From: Farysia itapuensis
Lineage: Eukaryota; Basidiomycota; Ustilaginomycetes; Ustilaginales; Ustilaginaceae
DNA length: 64,000 bases
Reading direction: 5' to 3'
Assembly: GCA_023212645.1 (NCBI GenBank)
Contig: JALBYC010000004.1
Location: 124,001 to 188,000, forward strand
This document shows, piece after piece, positions 19,101-28,016 of this stretch. Numbering within the stretch: position 1 is the stretch's first letter; each line of letters begins with the position of its first letter. Under the pieces are notes generated by a model. It saw only the letters and a list, made by a program, of their open reading frames with translations. It did no database searches and was not told where the DNA came from. The position numbers and the translations under genes were made by a program.

Positions 19101-20934
19101 AAGGCATATCGTCCATGTTGGGCACAACAATGGACTCAATCAGCAGCTCTCGCAGTCTGCTCTCGATCAGCCGGGTCACCATGCCCCACTGCACTTTGCG
19201 CTCGCTGACAACAGGCTCGACGTCGAGTTCCAACTTTGGCATGGCGGTGAAGCCGAACCAAAGTCGGTTGCTTGGTGGCGGTTTTACGTGTAATAGCAAA
19301 TTACCTTCCAGTGACCTCAGCACGACGGCCAGCACAATGGGAATATTGTATGGCTTGAAGCGTGAGCCAAGCGAGAAACTGAGCGTGGTTGAGATGGTGA
19401 TGCGAATTTCACCGACATAGTGTAAAGCGATTTCCATGCTAGCCTCGCCTTCATCAGTCAGCGCTTTGAGCATTGGGCGACTAAAAGCGGGAGCACGCCG
19501 ACCGACGTCGACCTCTTCGACCTTGATGTCCCCCAGGAACCCAGGTGTCTTGACCCGACTTAGCTTCTTCATCATCTTGGATGTAATGTAGTTTTCTAAC
19601 CAGGCTGTCCGATAGATGGAGAAGAAAATTCGGCCGACGAGTGCATTCAGCCAGCGCAGTGGCAACGGATCGGTCAGATTGTCCAGCGAAACAAGAAGAG
19701 AGGCCATATCTTCGCGAGAGAATATCGGACCAATTGCATCATGTGTGCTTTGGAAGGCTGGGGGGAGATGCGACGTGTCGACTTCTTCGCTCTTGACGCC
19801 GAGGCCACCCTCGGGCATCAGCGATGACTGGATGAGCGCATGATACCAGTCTTCCATGTGGTAGTTGTTCTTGCAAAAGAGGAACCATTGCGGTCTTCGG
19901 CGATTGCGACCCATTCGGCTGCTTTGATCATCCGTGGGTGCTGGCGAGCGACTGCGTCCTGAAGCAGAACCAACGATGCGAATAGCATTACGTTTCATAA
20001 ACAGCTCGCCATCCCTGGCAATTGCACGCTTGACTTTCTGCCAACCTTGCTGAGCAGAGGTTGGCTCAACTTCGTCTCCTTCTGTATCCGTTTCCGACTT
20101 GTGCTGCGAAGCATCGTCCACTTCTCCCAGAGTATCGCCCAGGCCCGCAACGAAGATGCTGACCCTCTTGCCGCGCAAATCAATGGCGGCGTGACATTCT
20201 GTGTTCGGATTTGAGACGTCGTCAGACGAGTAGAGGTAGAGGATGGGAGCTTTGAGTATACAGTAGAAGCTTTCGCGGCCGGCTGTGCCAGTGGGCGTTG
20301 GGCTAGCGACCGAGGCGGAGGAAGAAGCTCGACTAGGCTGCTCAGAGGCGGGCTTCTTGGTGCCCGGCTTGCCGATGCGATAGTCAAGAATGCCGCGGTA
20401 CATTTGAGACATGTAGCCAGAGCTGTTGTTGACGGCTTTGTTGAGCGCTGAAGCGCCATCAGCCGAATCTGCAGCCTGAGTGTCTGAATCGGTCACATCC
20501 TGAGCTGTCAGAGCATCTTCGCCTGAGCCCTGAGCAGCGACACTGGTGGCAGCAGGGGCGGCTGTCGCTGCAGTGTCCTTGTCAGACTCAAATTTGGATC
20601 GAACGGTGAGCCAACCCGAAGAGAATGGCTTGAGTGCCGACGACGCTGGCTTGGGACCTAGTCTTTTCGCTGTCGGAGGCACGGTGGCAGTGCCCTGAGG
20701 CAGATCCTTGCCTTGGCTCTTTTCGATCTCTTCGTGAATAGCCGCATTCTTTGCTGCGAGGTCTAGTGCTGCCAGCTTAGTCTCTTGCGTGAGCTCAATA
20801 TCGCTTGCAATACCGGCACCTGGGGTCTCGCGAATCGAAGGTGCATAGAGGTATATATGCACGACCACAGCCACGATGCACAGCGGCAGGAAGGTCACAC
20901 CTCCTAAAAGGTAGTAAAAAGCCTCGCGCAGCAT
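16102..20934 (-). CDS. NVJ2: NVJ2/TEX2-type ER lipid-transfer protein (PH + SMP domains)
   Basis: Intronless, 1610 residues. A hydrophobic N-terminal segment (about 4-31) anchors the protein in the ER. A PH-like region lies near 220-370 (ESFYCILKAPILYLY; RPQWFLFCKNNYHMEDWYHAL). An SMP lipid-binding domain follows at about 425-620 (PLRWLNALVGRIFFSIY; TPGFLGDIKVEEVDVG; IESRLRELLIESIVVPNMDD). This order is that of yeast Nvj2 and animal TEX2, which move lipids such as ceramide at ER contact sites. The remaining roughly 990 residues are Ser/Pro-rich and disordered, with proline runs and one Ala/Lys-rich helical stretch (QAAAKEAKDAIKRGW). That tail is much longer than in yeast Nvj2. Identity of the domain part is strong; the tail's job is unknown. 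Confidence 0.9.
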   Translation of the reverse strand: MLREAFYYLLGGVTFLPLCIVAVVVHIYLYAPSIRETPGAGIASDIELTQETKLAALDLAAKNAAIHEEIEKSQGKDLPQGTATVPPTAKRLGPKPASSALKPFSSGWLTVRSKFESDKDTAATAAPAATSVAAQGSGEDALTAQDVTDSDTQAADSADGASALNKAVNNSSGYMSQMYRGILDYRIGKPGTKKPASEQPSRASSSASVASPTPTGTAGRESFYCILKAPILYLYSSDDVSNPNTECHAAIDLRGKRVSIFVAGLGDTLGEVDDASQHKSETDTEGDEVEPTSAQQGWQKVKRAIARDGELFMKRNAIRIVGSASGRSRSPAPTDDQSSRMGRNRRRPQWFLFCKNNYHMEDWYHALIQSSLMPEGGLGVKSEEVDTSHLPPAFQSTHDAIGPIFSREDMASLLVSLDNLTDPLPLRWLNALVGRIFFSIYRTAWLENYITSKMMKKLSRVKTPGFLGDIKVEEVDVGRRAPAFSRPMLKALTDEGEASMEIALHYVGEIRITISTTLSFSLGSRFKPYNIPIVLAVVLRSLEGNLLLHVKPPPSNRLWFGFTAMPKLELDVEPVVSERKVQWGMVTRLIESRLRELLIESIVVPNMDDMPFFDTRSFFFRGGIFADAVKDPEPGSSAAAAVAASATTAAAEEANAPTQSLISGLKSSDANILHNATANSAPVSGVATPTSLAGKETDGTDAEHAGDSDSNSSSLRIDSALRNRKLAASSQPASSLSNRMSSPAVAGLSDLLSRDLAAGGGSASQQLTSGSPPRQDSKNSAKRKMWFGASPRSSTGSTPSSGLSALGLAAGSLGGRGHREQGSLALGNASIERPGNRSNSVTVPVKVDDLDVQRPSLSRPRSATLLDTVTDLSSSDKASSVERPTSSLLSVDGDGHTEMMKPTAANDPLLSDGERHQSRPPSVLVSDDGETGLTSSASMPPSLDTNKILRASVLTDAAKELVNSPSSLSFSTKSPVPSLRREEREGVERIEPDNSSTMSNGQSTQNLHQPASSAASTRSDRSLDTSSDSKQLSARSTQYGFAPPPPPPRRPAPSSSPVDEKSKYQRDAATSLNNVQRNRYGLNEGARDAGEDSNSAAPMLTSAALWNKAKASMADKESRQAAAKEAKDAIKRGWSSWNAKRAEAKRGQQNETEYTSTMAHDSMTRSHASRMSLVPGQSAWLASSPPDPTSFGLGFDKASPEEKRSEPALPALPPYARHNVGDTDDDGASAHSSSSGRQPYRDYRALKRGPPHHDEHGHSTASHTRQVHASAVMQAHADYDSDQLTSQMPSIPAPAASASQSDTAAVVHRQVPEADSTPPRALPEGGTTSDRPSPPRRKISTSISSSGSGSGISFIPAAPSTTTSLASTAGFPSPMPQETTSAAASNESEQAMSAAKHPQSRADGEAASGSTLAPTSSRTPSGSVRALPADVSPRVEDAGLPEDQDPLSGPTSGEPAAQRPPGIKQQPGRAAMMAVPGIPSMQKAGPQSFSAPPPPPSTAASTSPNLRRTSLFKLPSFGSPNSTPVPLPPQPTAEKDEAVKQVESSDAPTKTTAVPTTADGTEEGETFASVAKAEGPSADQGFEEALMDRGPALQVGNTSVKLADGSRTED

Positions 20935-21231
20935 CGTTCAGACCCTCTCTTGCTACCCGCACATGTCCCAGTGCTATGCCGTAGGATGAGGTTACGAGGT
21001 CAGGGGGTCCTTCTATTTGCGGAGCGCGGAGTTCCTGGAGTTCAACACATAGTCACAGTCGTGTTAAATTCAAGCACAGATCAGTTTGCTGGGAATTGCT
21101 GGATTGCTGGCTCTAGCGCATGCTGGCGGCTGCGCGTCAGCTACGTGGAGGTGGTTAATGGAGGCGTGCATGGATCCGGCTTGGTTACTTTCTTTCCTTA
21201 TCGACTTCCCCCTCGGCCACCACAGATCAAC

Positions 21232-22655
21232 ATGGATGAGAAGTACGGTGAGTGACAGAGGCTCTCAAAAAGGCGACATAGCTCCAATCGCTCATATCTA
21301 ATCATGTTGCAGACGCCGTTATCCTCGGCACTGGTGTGACCGAATGTGTACTCTCTGCCCTGCTGTCAGTCGATGGCAAAAAGGTGCTGCACATTGACCG
21401 AGGCCAGGTCTATGGAGGTGAGATGGCCTCACTCAACCTCACGCAGCTCTACGAAAAATTCCGCCCCGGTCAGGAGCCTCCCAAGGACTGGGGAAGGGAT
21501 CGGGATTGGGCTGTGGATCTCATTCCAAAGCTGATCATGGCCAACGGAGAGCTCACTCAGATGCTTGTTCACACCGACGTGACGCGCTATCTCGAATTCA
21601 AGCAGATTGCCGCATCTTACGTCTACAGAGATGCTCGTATTGCCAAGGTGCCAGCCACGGAAATGGAAGCTGTCAGGTCTTCACTCATGGGGCTCTTCGA
21701 GAAGCGTAGGGCTAAGAAGTTCTTCGAGTTCATTCAGAACTGGCGAGACAACGACCCGGCCACTCACCAGACACTTGACCTTGACTCCAACAACATGAAC
21801 CGCGTCTTTGACTACTTTGGCCTTGAGGCCGGCACTAAAGACTTTATCGGTCACTCCATGGCTCTTCACCTCGACGACTCGTACCTTCAGCGCCCAGCTC
21901 GAGAGACTTATGACCGCATCATGCTGTACACGTCGTCCATGGCCCGCTACGGTAAATCGCCGTATATCTACCCACTCTATGGTCTCGGCGAGCTGCCTCA
22001 GGCCTTCGCACGTCTGTCTGCTATCTACGGTGGTACCTACATGCTCGACAAGCCTGTCGACGAGATTGTTACCGATCCGGAGACTGGCAAAGTCACTGGT
22101 GTACGAAGCGGCGAGGAGACTGTCAAAGCGGACATGGTGATTGGTGATCCCAGCTACTTCCGCAACGGCGTTGCTGGCAAGGAAAAGGTCCGTGAGACGG
22201 GCAAGGTTGTGCGCGCAATTTGCATCCTCAAACACCCCGTGCCCAACACAGACAACTCGGACTCGGTCCAACTTATCATCCCGCAGAATCAAGTAGGCAG
22301 GAAGCACGACATCTACATCTCCGAGGTGTCCAGCGCCCAGAACATTGCCGCGCGTGACTTCTACGTTGCACAGGTTTCGACCATCGTTGAAACCGACAAG
22401 CCAGAACTCGAGCTTCGACCGGGACTCGATCTTCTCGGACCGATTTTGGACAAGTTTGTGTCCATCAGCCCGCTGGAAGAGCCTGTCGAGAGCGGCCGAG
22501 ACGACAACATCTTTATTACTCGATCCTACGACGCCACTTCCCACTTCGAGACAGTTGTAGAAGATGTACACGACGTTTGGAGACGCATGACCAACGGTCA
22601 GAAGCTCGTTCTCAAGAAGCGCGAAGAATCTGAGGGTGCTCAGGTACAGGCCTAA
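21232..22655 (+). CDS. GDI1: Rab GDP-dissociation inhibitor
   Basis: Two exons: 21232-21247 (16 nt, MDEKY plus one base) and 21313-22655. The intron is 21248-21312 (65 bp, GTGAGT...TTGCAG). Joining them restores the N-terminal FAD-like motif MDEKYDAVILGTGVTECVLS. GDI extracts GDP-bound, prenylated Rab GTPases from membranes and recycles them in vesicle traffic. The conserved blocks are intact (GKKVLHIDRGQVYGGE; SPYIYPLYGLGELPQAFARLSAIYGGTYML). Product length is about 452 residues, typical of the family. The downstream exon read alone would wrongly start at an internal ATG and lose the first motif. Confidence 0.95.
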
Positions 22656-23222
22656 GCGCTTCGGCACTTTGCAGTTTTCGTTGAGCCAGCAATATGCTAC
22701 GCCCTAGTCATACACCGTGTAACGTGCAATGTGCAGCCTGTTCTGTGACTCGTGACTTGTGACTCGTCTGCACACACTCGTGCAACTGTATGTGACTCGA
22801 ACAAGATGGGAAGAAACACACATGCCCTGATGTCGTGTACGCAAGGATCAGGACAGGATCTGTACTTGGTCGTTCCGTCATCGTCAATTGGGCTGCAATC
22901 TGATCGCTGTCTGATGCGGTGTATCAAGGTATCGGGGAGTTTGGGGAAGCGTTTAGTCACAACTCACAAGCTCGTTCTTTTTGTTCTCGGGTATTTGCTC
23001 GGCAACCCAGGGGGGGCAAATAACGTTTCAGGGGGGGCGTTTAATGTTTCTCGAGTAAATGACGGTTGATTTTTTCGCTGTTCCGAGTTTTGGTGTCTAA
23101 GATGTTAGACTCAGGTTTTTGTCTAGCTGCGCTAGCTGCGCTGTTCTACTTCACAAAGCCGGGTCCGGTCTTTCAACCGGGACTGTATCCGACATCCGAC
23201 TTAGAACACCATCCACAGTAGT
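22656..23222. promoter_or_regulatory. GDI1-PEX14 intergenic region with two repeat clusters
   Basis: 567 bp between a stop and a same-strand start. It contains GTGACTC-type heptamers at 22745-22765 (three in tandem, the middle one GTGACTT) and again at 22792-22798. It also contains two adjacent 21 bp G-run units at 23009-23029 and 23030-23050. No gene was seen. Confidence 0.5.
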
Positions 23223-24821
23223 ATGGTAGACGAAGGTCAGAACGCTGCTGCCAGGGTGCGCGGAAATGTTTCGGAAGCACAAGCAGATCCGAGCGAGTCC
23301 GTTGTGACAAGTACTGAACGAGGTGAGCTGTTGGCTCAAGCTACGCGCTTCCTCACTTCGGCCAGAATCTCTGAATCAGCGTCGGAGAAGGACAAGAGCG
23401 ACTTTTTGCGATCCAAAGGTCTTACGGAAGAAGAGATTGCTCAGGCAACAAGAGATGCTCGCTCTCCCGTCGAGACAGGGGTGGCATCCATCCAGGCCGA
23501 CGGCGAGGAAGATCCTTTCGATCGAGCAGCGAGACAGTTTGACGACCCTATTCACGCCGACGCGCTCGCACCACCGCCGAGATCCTATCCCAAGTCGCCC
23601 CTTGCTCTATACTACGATGCGCCATCTCAGCACGCCTCGACACCGTCGACCGTGCAGACAGGCAAGCAAGACTCACCCCTGACTCGGTACCAGGTGTTGT
23701 TGCGCTTCTTCCGCACGCTCAGCTTCATGATGATGTTGGGCGGCGGCGTCACTGCGCTGGCTGTGTCTGCATACCGTGTTTATGTCTTGCCCAAGATCAC
23801 AGCCATGTTCGATGCGCGGAGCATTGTTCTTCGCCATCATATCACGCTCTTTGACAAACTTCGCAACCAGGTCACCGGGTTGGCAACGTACGTGCCCAAG
23901 CACGTCACCACGGTCGACGCCGGACCACACGCCAATGGAGCATCTACGAAGAAGGGAGTGTTGAAGAAAGTGCATTTCCACGACCATGCGGTAGAAAAGG
24001 AAGAGAAGGAGGATGAAGGCGTCAAGGCTACACAGCATGATGATAAGGTAGACGAGGGAACGACAAGTGAGAAGGTCGTCACTCCAGGCACAGACGTTCT
24101 GATCGACTCGGCCACTACCCCAGCAAAAAATGGCGCACAATCTGACTCTGCGCCCGAAGGCGAGGTAGAAGTGACACAGCTGGCTCCCATCGACCTCACT
24201 GAGCCCGTGCGATCGAGCCTGGCAAAGCTTGCTGAAGCCTTGAAGGCCAACATGTCTGGCTCCGCTCTCAGTGCTGTCACTGCCAGCAGCGGTGGTCCTA
24301 CAGGCCGTGCACCAAGATCAACGACAGTGCAGGACGCTGGCTCTGGCTCTGACGACTGGGAAGACGACGAGGATGACGAAGAAGCTTCCGATGACGGTCT
24401 CGAATTTGACCCGTACGGTGCATACCAGAAGAAGCTCAAACACACGCAGGCCACTTCCACGGCCGCAGCTCCCAGCAAGACTTCCATCAGTCTGTCTGGA
24501 CTCAAGGGCGCAATTGCCAGTCTTAACGCCGACATTTCGACCCACTCCTTCACCGCGACGTCCAGCAGCTCCAACATGTACTCGTCTAGTTTCCGCTACA
24601 TGCCAACCAGCACCACCGCTAACACGACATCAGATGGCAACAGCTCCGGCTCCGAGAGTCCCAAGTTTGGCGACCTGGGCCAAGTCAAGGCCGAGATCAG
24701 AAGTCTCAAGGGCTTACTGCTCAGTCGACGCAACTTCCCTTCCTATGCAGCTCGGCCTCCACCACCGCCCCTTCCCGCTTCTACTTCCTCGGAACTCAGA
24801 TCCACATCAGCTGTCGTCTAG
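23223..24821 (+). CDS. PEX14: Peroxisomal docking protein Pex14
   Basis: Intronless, 532 residues. The N-terminal three-helix domain that binds the Pex5 import receptor is visible near 35-80 (LLAQATRFLTSARI; SDFLRSKGLTEEEIAQA). A single hydrophobic segment follows near 165-190 (FMMMLGGGVTALAVSAYRVYV), as in Pex14, which anchors the import docking complex in the peroxisomal membrane. The C-terminal half is acidic and Ser-rich (a DDWEDDEDDEE stretch) and ends with a polyproline motif (RPPPPPLP). That end is a plausible SH3 ligand, since Pex13 carries an SH3 domain. The alternative is another peroxin sharing the Pex14 N-domain (Pex33/Pex14-17 type), but the order seen here fits Pex14. Confidence 0.85.
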   Translation: MVDEGQNAAARVRGNVSEAQADPSESVVTSTERGELLAQATRFLTSARISESASEKDKSDFLRSKGLTEEEIAQATRDARSPVETGVASIQADGEEDPFDRAARQFDDPIHADALAPPPRSYPKSPLALYYDAPSQHASTPSTVQTGKQDSPLTRYQVLLRFFRTLSFMMMLGGGVTALAVSAYRVYVLPKITAMFDARSIVLRHHITLFDKLRNQVTGLATYVPKHVTTVDAGPHANGASTKKGVLKKVHFHDHAVEKEEKEDEGVKATQHDDKVDEGTTSEKVVTPGTDVLIDSATTPAKNGAQSDSAPEGEVEVTQLAPIDLTEPVRSSLAKLAEALKANMSGSALSAVTASSGGPTGRAPRSTTVQDAGSGSDDWEDDEDDEEASDDGLEFDPYGAYQKKLKHTQATSTAAAPSKTSISLSGLKGAIASLNADISTHSFTATSSSSNMYSSSFRYMPTSTTANTTSDGNSSGSESPKFGDLGQVKAEIRSLKGLLLSRRNFPSYAARPPPPPLPASTSSELRSTSAVV

Positions 24822-24889
24822 CGTCTCGCAATCGATGAATTCGTAAAGCAATGTCCGGAGATGCTGTGATGTTGAGAGAAGTGCATGTG

Positions 24890-25451
24890 CTAATCGCTTT
24901 CGGAGAGACCGTATCTCTCATGCACGCTTCTGGAGGAGATCTGCTCGATATCTGCTATCTGTGAAGCGCGTATTGCCCAAGCCGGAGGGGCAAAGTGTGA
25001 GAGATGCAGCTTGCTATACCCCGCTCGAAATAAGTCACGCTTACCTTGTCGAAGAGGACCTGTGCGCTGTCCTTTACCTGGTTGTACTCGGTCAGGAGCC
25101 GAATGTAGGTCTGCACGACGTCACCTGGTGTCTGTTCGGGCTTTCCGAGGGCCTTCTGCTGCTCATTGTGGCGAGCAAGTTTGCCACTAGCACAGCGCAG
25201 GGACGTCAACCTATTAAGAGCTCAGTTTGCACGTGATGAACAACTTACGAGATGGAGACTTCCAGATGTGCAATCTCCTCTTTCAACTCCTGCACGTTCT
25301 TTGGTCTTGCGGCGTTAGCGGGCGTGCATGGCAGCCCAGACTCAGCATCGTGGGGTTGTGCCCTTGCAGAGCTGGTGGGAGCCGAGATGGTCAGCGGTCT
25401 GAAGGCAGACCGCGCTCCTGACCCTTTGCTGGGGGACGCAGACCTGCGCAT
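24890..25451 (-). CDS. SWI5: Swi5 recombination mediator (three exons)
   Basis: Assembled from splice sites. Exon 1 is 25451-25249, exon 2 is 25186-25045, and exon 3 is 24958-24890 (stop TAG). Intron 2 is 25044-24959 (GTAAGC...CACAG). For intron 1 two in-frame acceptors exist: 25187 (62 bp intron, preferred, with a CTTAAT branch-like site) or 25211 (38 bp, adding eight residues). The product is about 137 residues. It has a disordered N-terminus, a short coiled coil (VQELKEEIAHLEVSIS) and the Swi5 core: VVQTYIRLLTEYNQVKDSAQVLFDK, joined to IADIEQISS and ending VHERYGLSESD. Swi5 with Sfr1 stimulates Rad51/Dmc1 strand exchange. It is tail-to-tail with PEX14. The start ATG is tentative. Confidence 0.78.
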
Positions 25452-25711
25452 CGCGTTGCTCCCATCAAGCGCAGTGACAGTCAGAAAGACATTTCCATGT
25501 TCAAGTTGCACACATGTGTAAATTCGTGTGAGCGGGATCGAGTCGCGAGTCTCACTCAAATTCATCAACATCACACATCGAGTGAAACTCAACCTGACCA
25601 TACCATGTGCTGAACTCATCGACAAAGGGTACCATTTCAACCAGAAGTTACATACGACGACAAAGATAGTAAGAAAACATTCGTGTTGGATCAAGGTAGA
25701 AATTAGGCCGC

Positions 25712-26515
25712 CTAATAGCTGTCGTCGTTGCCAGAACCATACTGGTTTCCGCCACCGCCTTGACGTCCGCCGGAACCGTAGCTACCACTGTCGTCATCCT
25801 GGCCATAGGATCCGCCTCCTCCACGTCCTCCACCGGAAGAGCTGAAGTCGTCACTCTGTCCGTAAGAGTCGCCGCCTTGCTGACGTCCGCCAGACGATCC
25901 GTAACTGTCACTCTGACCGTAAGAGTCGCCTCCCTGCTGACGTCCGCCAGATGATCCGTAACTGTCACTCTGACCGTAAGAGTCGCCTCCTTGTTGACGT
26001 CCACCAGATGAGTAGTCGTCACTCTGACCGAAGGAGCCACCTCCGCCACCTTGGCGGCCGCCAGTAGAACCAAAGTTGCCAGAGTCGCTGTCTTGTCCGT
26101 ATCCGCTCTGTCGGCCGGAACTGAAGTCGTCGCTCTGACCAAAGCCTTGGCTTCCACCTTGTTGGCCCGAGGAGCCAAAGGAAGACTGGTTGCCGCCGCT
26201 GCTTCCGTAGCTGTCACTGTCTTGGCCATATGATTGCTGGTTTCGGCCGCCGCTGTTACCGTAGGAGGAATCATCGTTGTTCGATGAACCGTACGATTGT
26301 TGGTTCGAGCCAGAGTTGCCGTAGGACGAAGAGTCGTTCTGGTTGTTGCCTCCATAGCTGTCATCGTTCGAGCCACCGTAGCTCTGCTGGTTTGAGCTTC
26401 CATAGCTGTCATCATTATTGTTGTTGTTTCCACCGCCGCCAGTGAACTTGTTGAGCATGCTCTTGCCCTGGTCAGAGCTTGCAAAGTCCTTTGCCTTGTT
26501 AATGAATCCCTCCAT
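25712..26515 (-). CDS. DDR48-like Ser/Gly/Asn/Tyr-rich stress protein
   Basis: Intronless, 267 residues from ATG 26515 (MEGFINKAKDFASSDQGKSM). The longer frame to 26578 is unlikely to be used. After an amphipathic N-terminal helix of about 25 residues, the rest is built from DSYGSS, DDSYG and SSGGRQQ units resembling the repeats of yeast Ddr48, a stress- and DNA-damage-induced protein. Similarity rests on composition and repeat style, so homology is not proved. A TATATAT element at about 26590-26597 lies some 75 bp upstream of the ATG. An AGGGG stress-type pentamer on the minus strand (26773-26777) lies further up. Its stop is 260 bp from the SWI5 start. Confidence 0.7.
   Translation of the reverse strand: MEGFINKAKDFASSDQGKSMLNKFTGGGGNNNNNDDSYGSSNQQSYGGSNDDSYGGNNQNDSSSYGNSGSNQQSYGSSNNDDSSYGNSGGRNQQSYGQDSDSYGSSGGNQSSFGSSGQQGGSQGFGQSDDFSSGRQSGYGQDSDSGNFGSTGGRQGGGGGSFGQSDDYSSGGRQQGGDSYGQSDSYGSSGGRQQGGDSYGQSDSYGSSGGRQQGGDSYGQSDDFSSSGGGRGGGGSYGQDDDSGSYGSGGRQGGGGNQYGSGNDDSY
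25848..26028 (-). repeat. 57 bp tandem repeat inside the DDR48-like gene
   Basis: About three copies of a 57 bp unit encode the 19-residue block SYGSSGGRQQGGDSYGQSD. The two downstream copies are nearly identical at DNA level, and the flanking copy has diverged (DDYSSGG variant). The near identity indicates recent unequal exchange or slippage. Confidence 0.75.
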
Positions 26516-28016
26516 GGTTGCTAGAGTGTTTGGGTTGGCGAATGAGAATGAGGTGGTGTTGGGTATGACAGTGCGCACCGCACGTCGCAGTATATATGCG
26601 ATCTGGCAACCCCGTGGGAGGATAGGGCACGTTTGTTCCTATGGAGCTAGCACGACGCACGGACGCTGGCTGAGTGTCGGCACGAACCACAGCCTTTGTG
26701 TTGGTCGGTGCTCGAATAAGCGAAGACAAGGTCAGACACTGCTCCAGTGCTTAAAGTAACACTGCCGGGCTCCCCCTCCACTTATCGCGTGCCAGTGTGA
26801 CTGGCGTTGACGTGCTTTCCCTGCCCCGCGGCTCGAGGCCGGAAGGCAACAACAGCTTTGTGAGCATATGCACACATGCATGTGCGGGTTGAGGGACATT
26901 GGCTATCAGAAGTCTAGCCCCCAATTTGTGCATACATGTGACGCTCTGGCACGGGCCTTTGGAGCTGGCCCCTCCGCCGGTTGAACACCGAAACTCGGAT
27001 ACCGGCTTGAGGCTTCGTGTGCCAATCTCGATCCGATCGCCGATCGGAGATGGTCTAACAGCTTGGCGGACTTCCGGAACATTTAACACTTACCACTTTT
27101 GGCGTGCACCTGTCAACCAGTGCAGGCCGAAGCTACAACCGCGATTCATGGGTGCCATTGCAGCGTTGATCGTGTCGGATAGGCAGTAATACAGGGGGGA
27201 ACAGGATTTGCGAAGATCTGAAAGAATCGCCCGTGTGGGCAGTGACTGGGTTGCATGCACAGTGTGAGTGATCGCTGTTTTCCGTCAGCTGGATAATCCA
27301 CCATCGGCGCGCGGACGGAGGCTGATCTGGAGGCTTGAAAATATTTGAATCCCAAATCACGTTCGGTCCGGGTGAACGAGGACGGACGTGGTCCATCTCA
27401 TCCGTACGGCAAGCAGAAAGACCAACGAACACGACACCGTCACTCTGCACATCCTCCCATCCAGCCTGCAGCATGTAGCCGGAACGACAAGAATGGCAGA
27501 TGCTGCCCTGCTTGTACTCACATCATTGTCTGAATATTGATCCAGATTTGTTTGGCAACATTTCACGTCTTATTTTGGATGCATTCTGCTTGAAAATCAA
27601 GAATCGGCGTAAAAAAGGGCGCGTGCGGGTCATGGCGATTGGAAGCGAGCAGGAAAGCGGCGCCAAGTAGAGAATCGCAAATGGAGGGGAGAGCGTGTGC
27701 GTGTCTGAAGTGATTGTGACTGAGCGAGTTGAGTGACTTCGTTTCCCGGATTTTCGTTTTTCTGCTTCTGGGTTAGCCACTGAGCAGCCGCCAAGCGCAG
27801 GCTCAGCTATTCGCAAGCCCACTCAGACTCACCCCGTGCATGCTTCACCAGCACATTCGTCGTCGGCACACGCTTCCCTTTGCTCACCGCCATCGTCATC
27901 CCATACCGACCGCGTCCCCACAACCGTTTCCGTCACTCCCTCTCCCTCACGGTCAGCGATGAAACAGTGAGCCAACACTCCCTTCCGCTACCCGTCATAC
28001 ATTCGCACTCGGCACA
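26516..28016. promoter_or_regulatory. Divergent region between the DDR48-like gene and INO80
   Basis: About 1.5 kb. The DDR48-side core promoter (TATATAT about 26590-26597) lies at the left, and a pyrimidine-rich INO80 leader at about 27830-28000. The small ORFs in between have no recognisable pattern and I see no gene. Confidence 0.45.

Noticed and set aside
25452..25694. N-terminal extension of SWI5 exon 1 to 25694
   Set aside because: The extra residues overlap the 3' flank of the DDR48-like gene and lack similarity to Swi5; the ATG at 25451 starts a normal disordered N-terminus.
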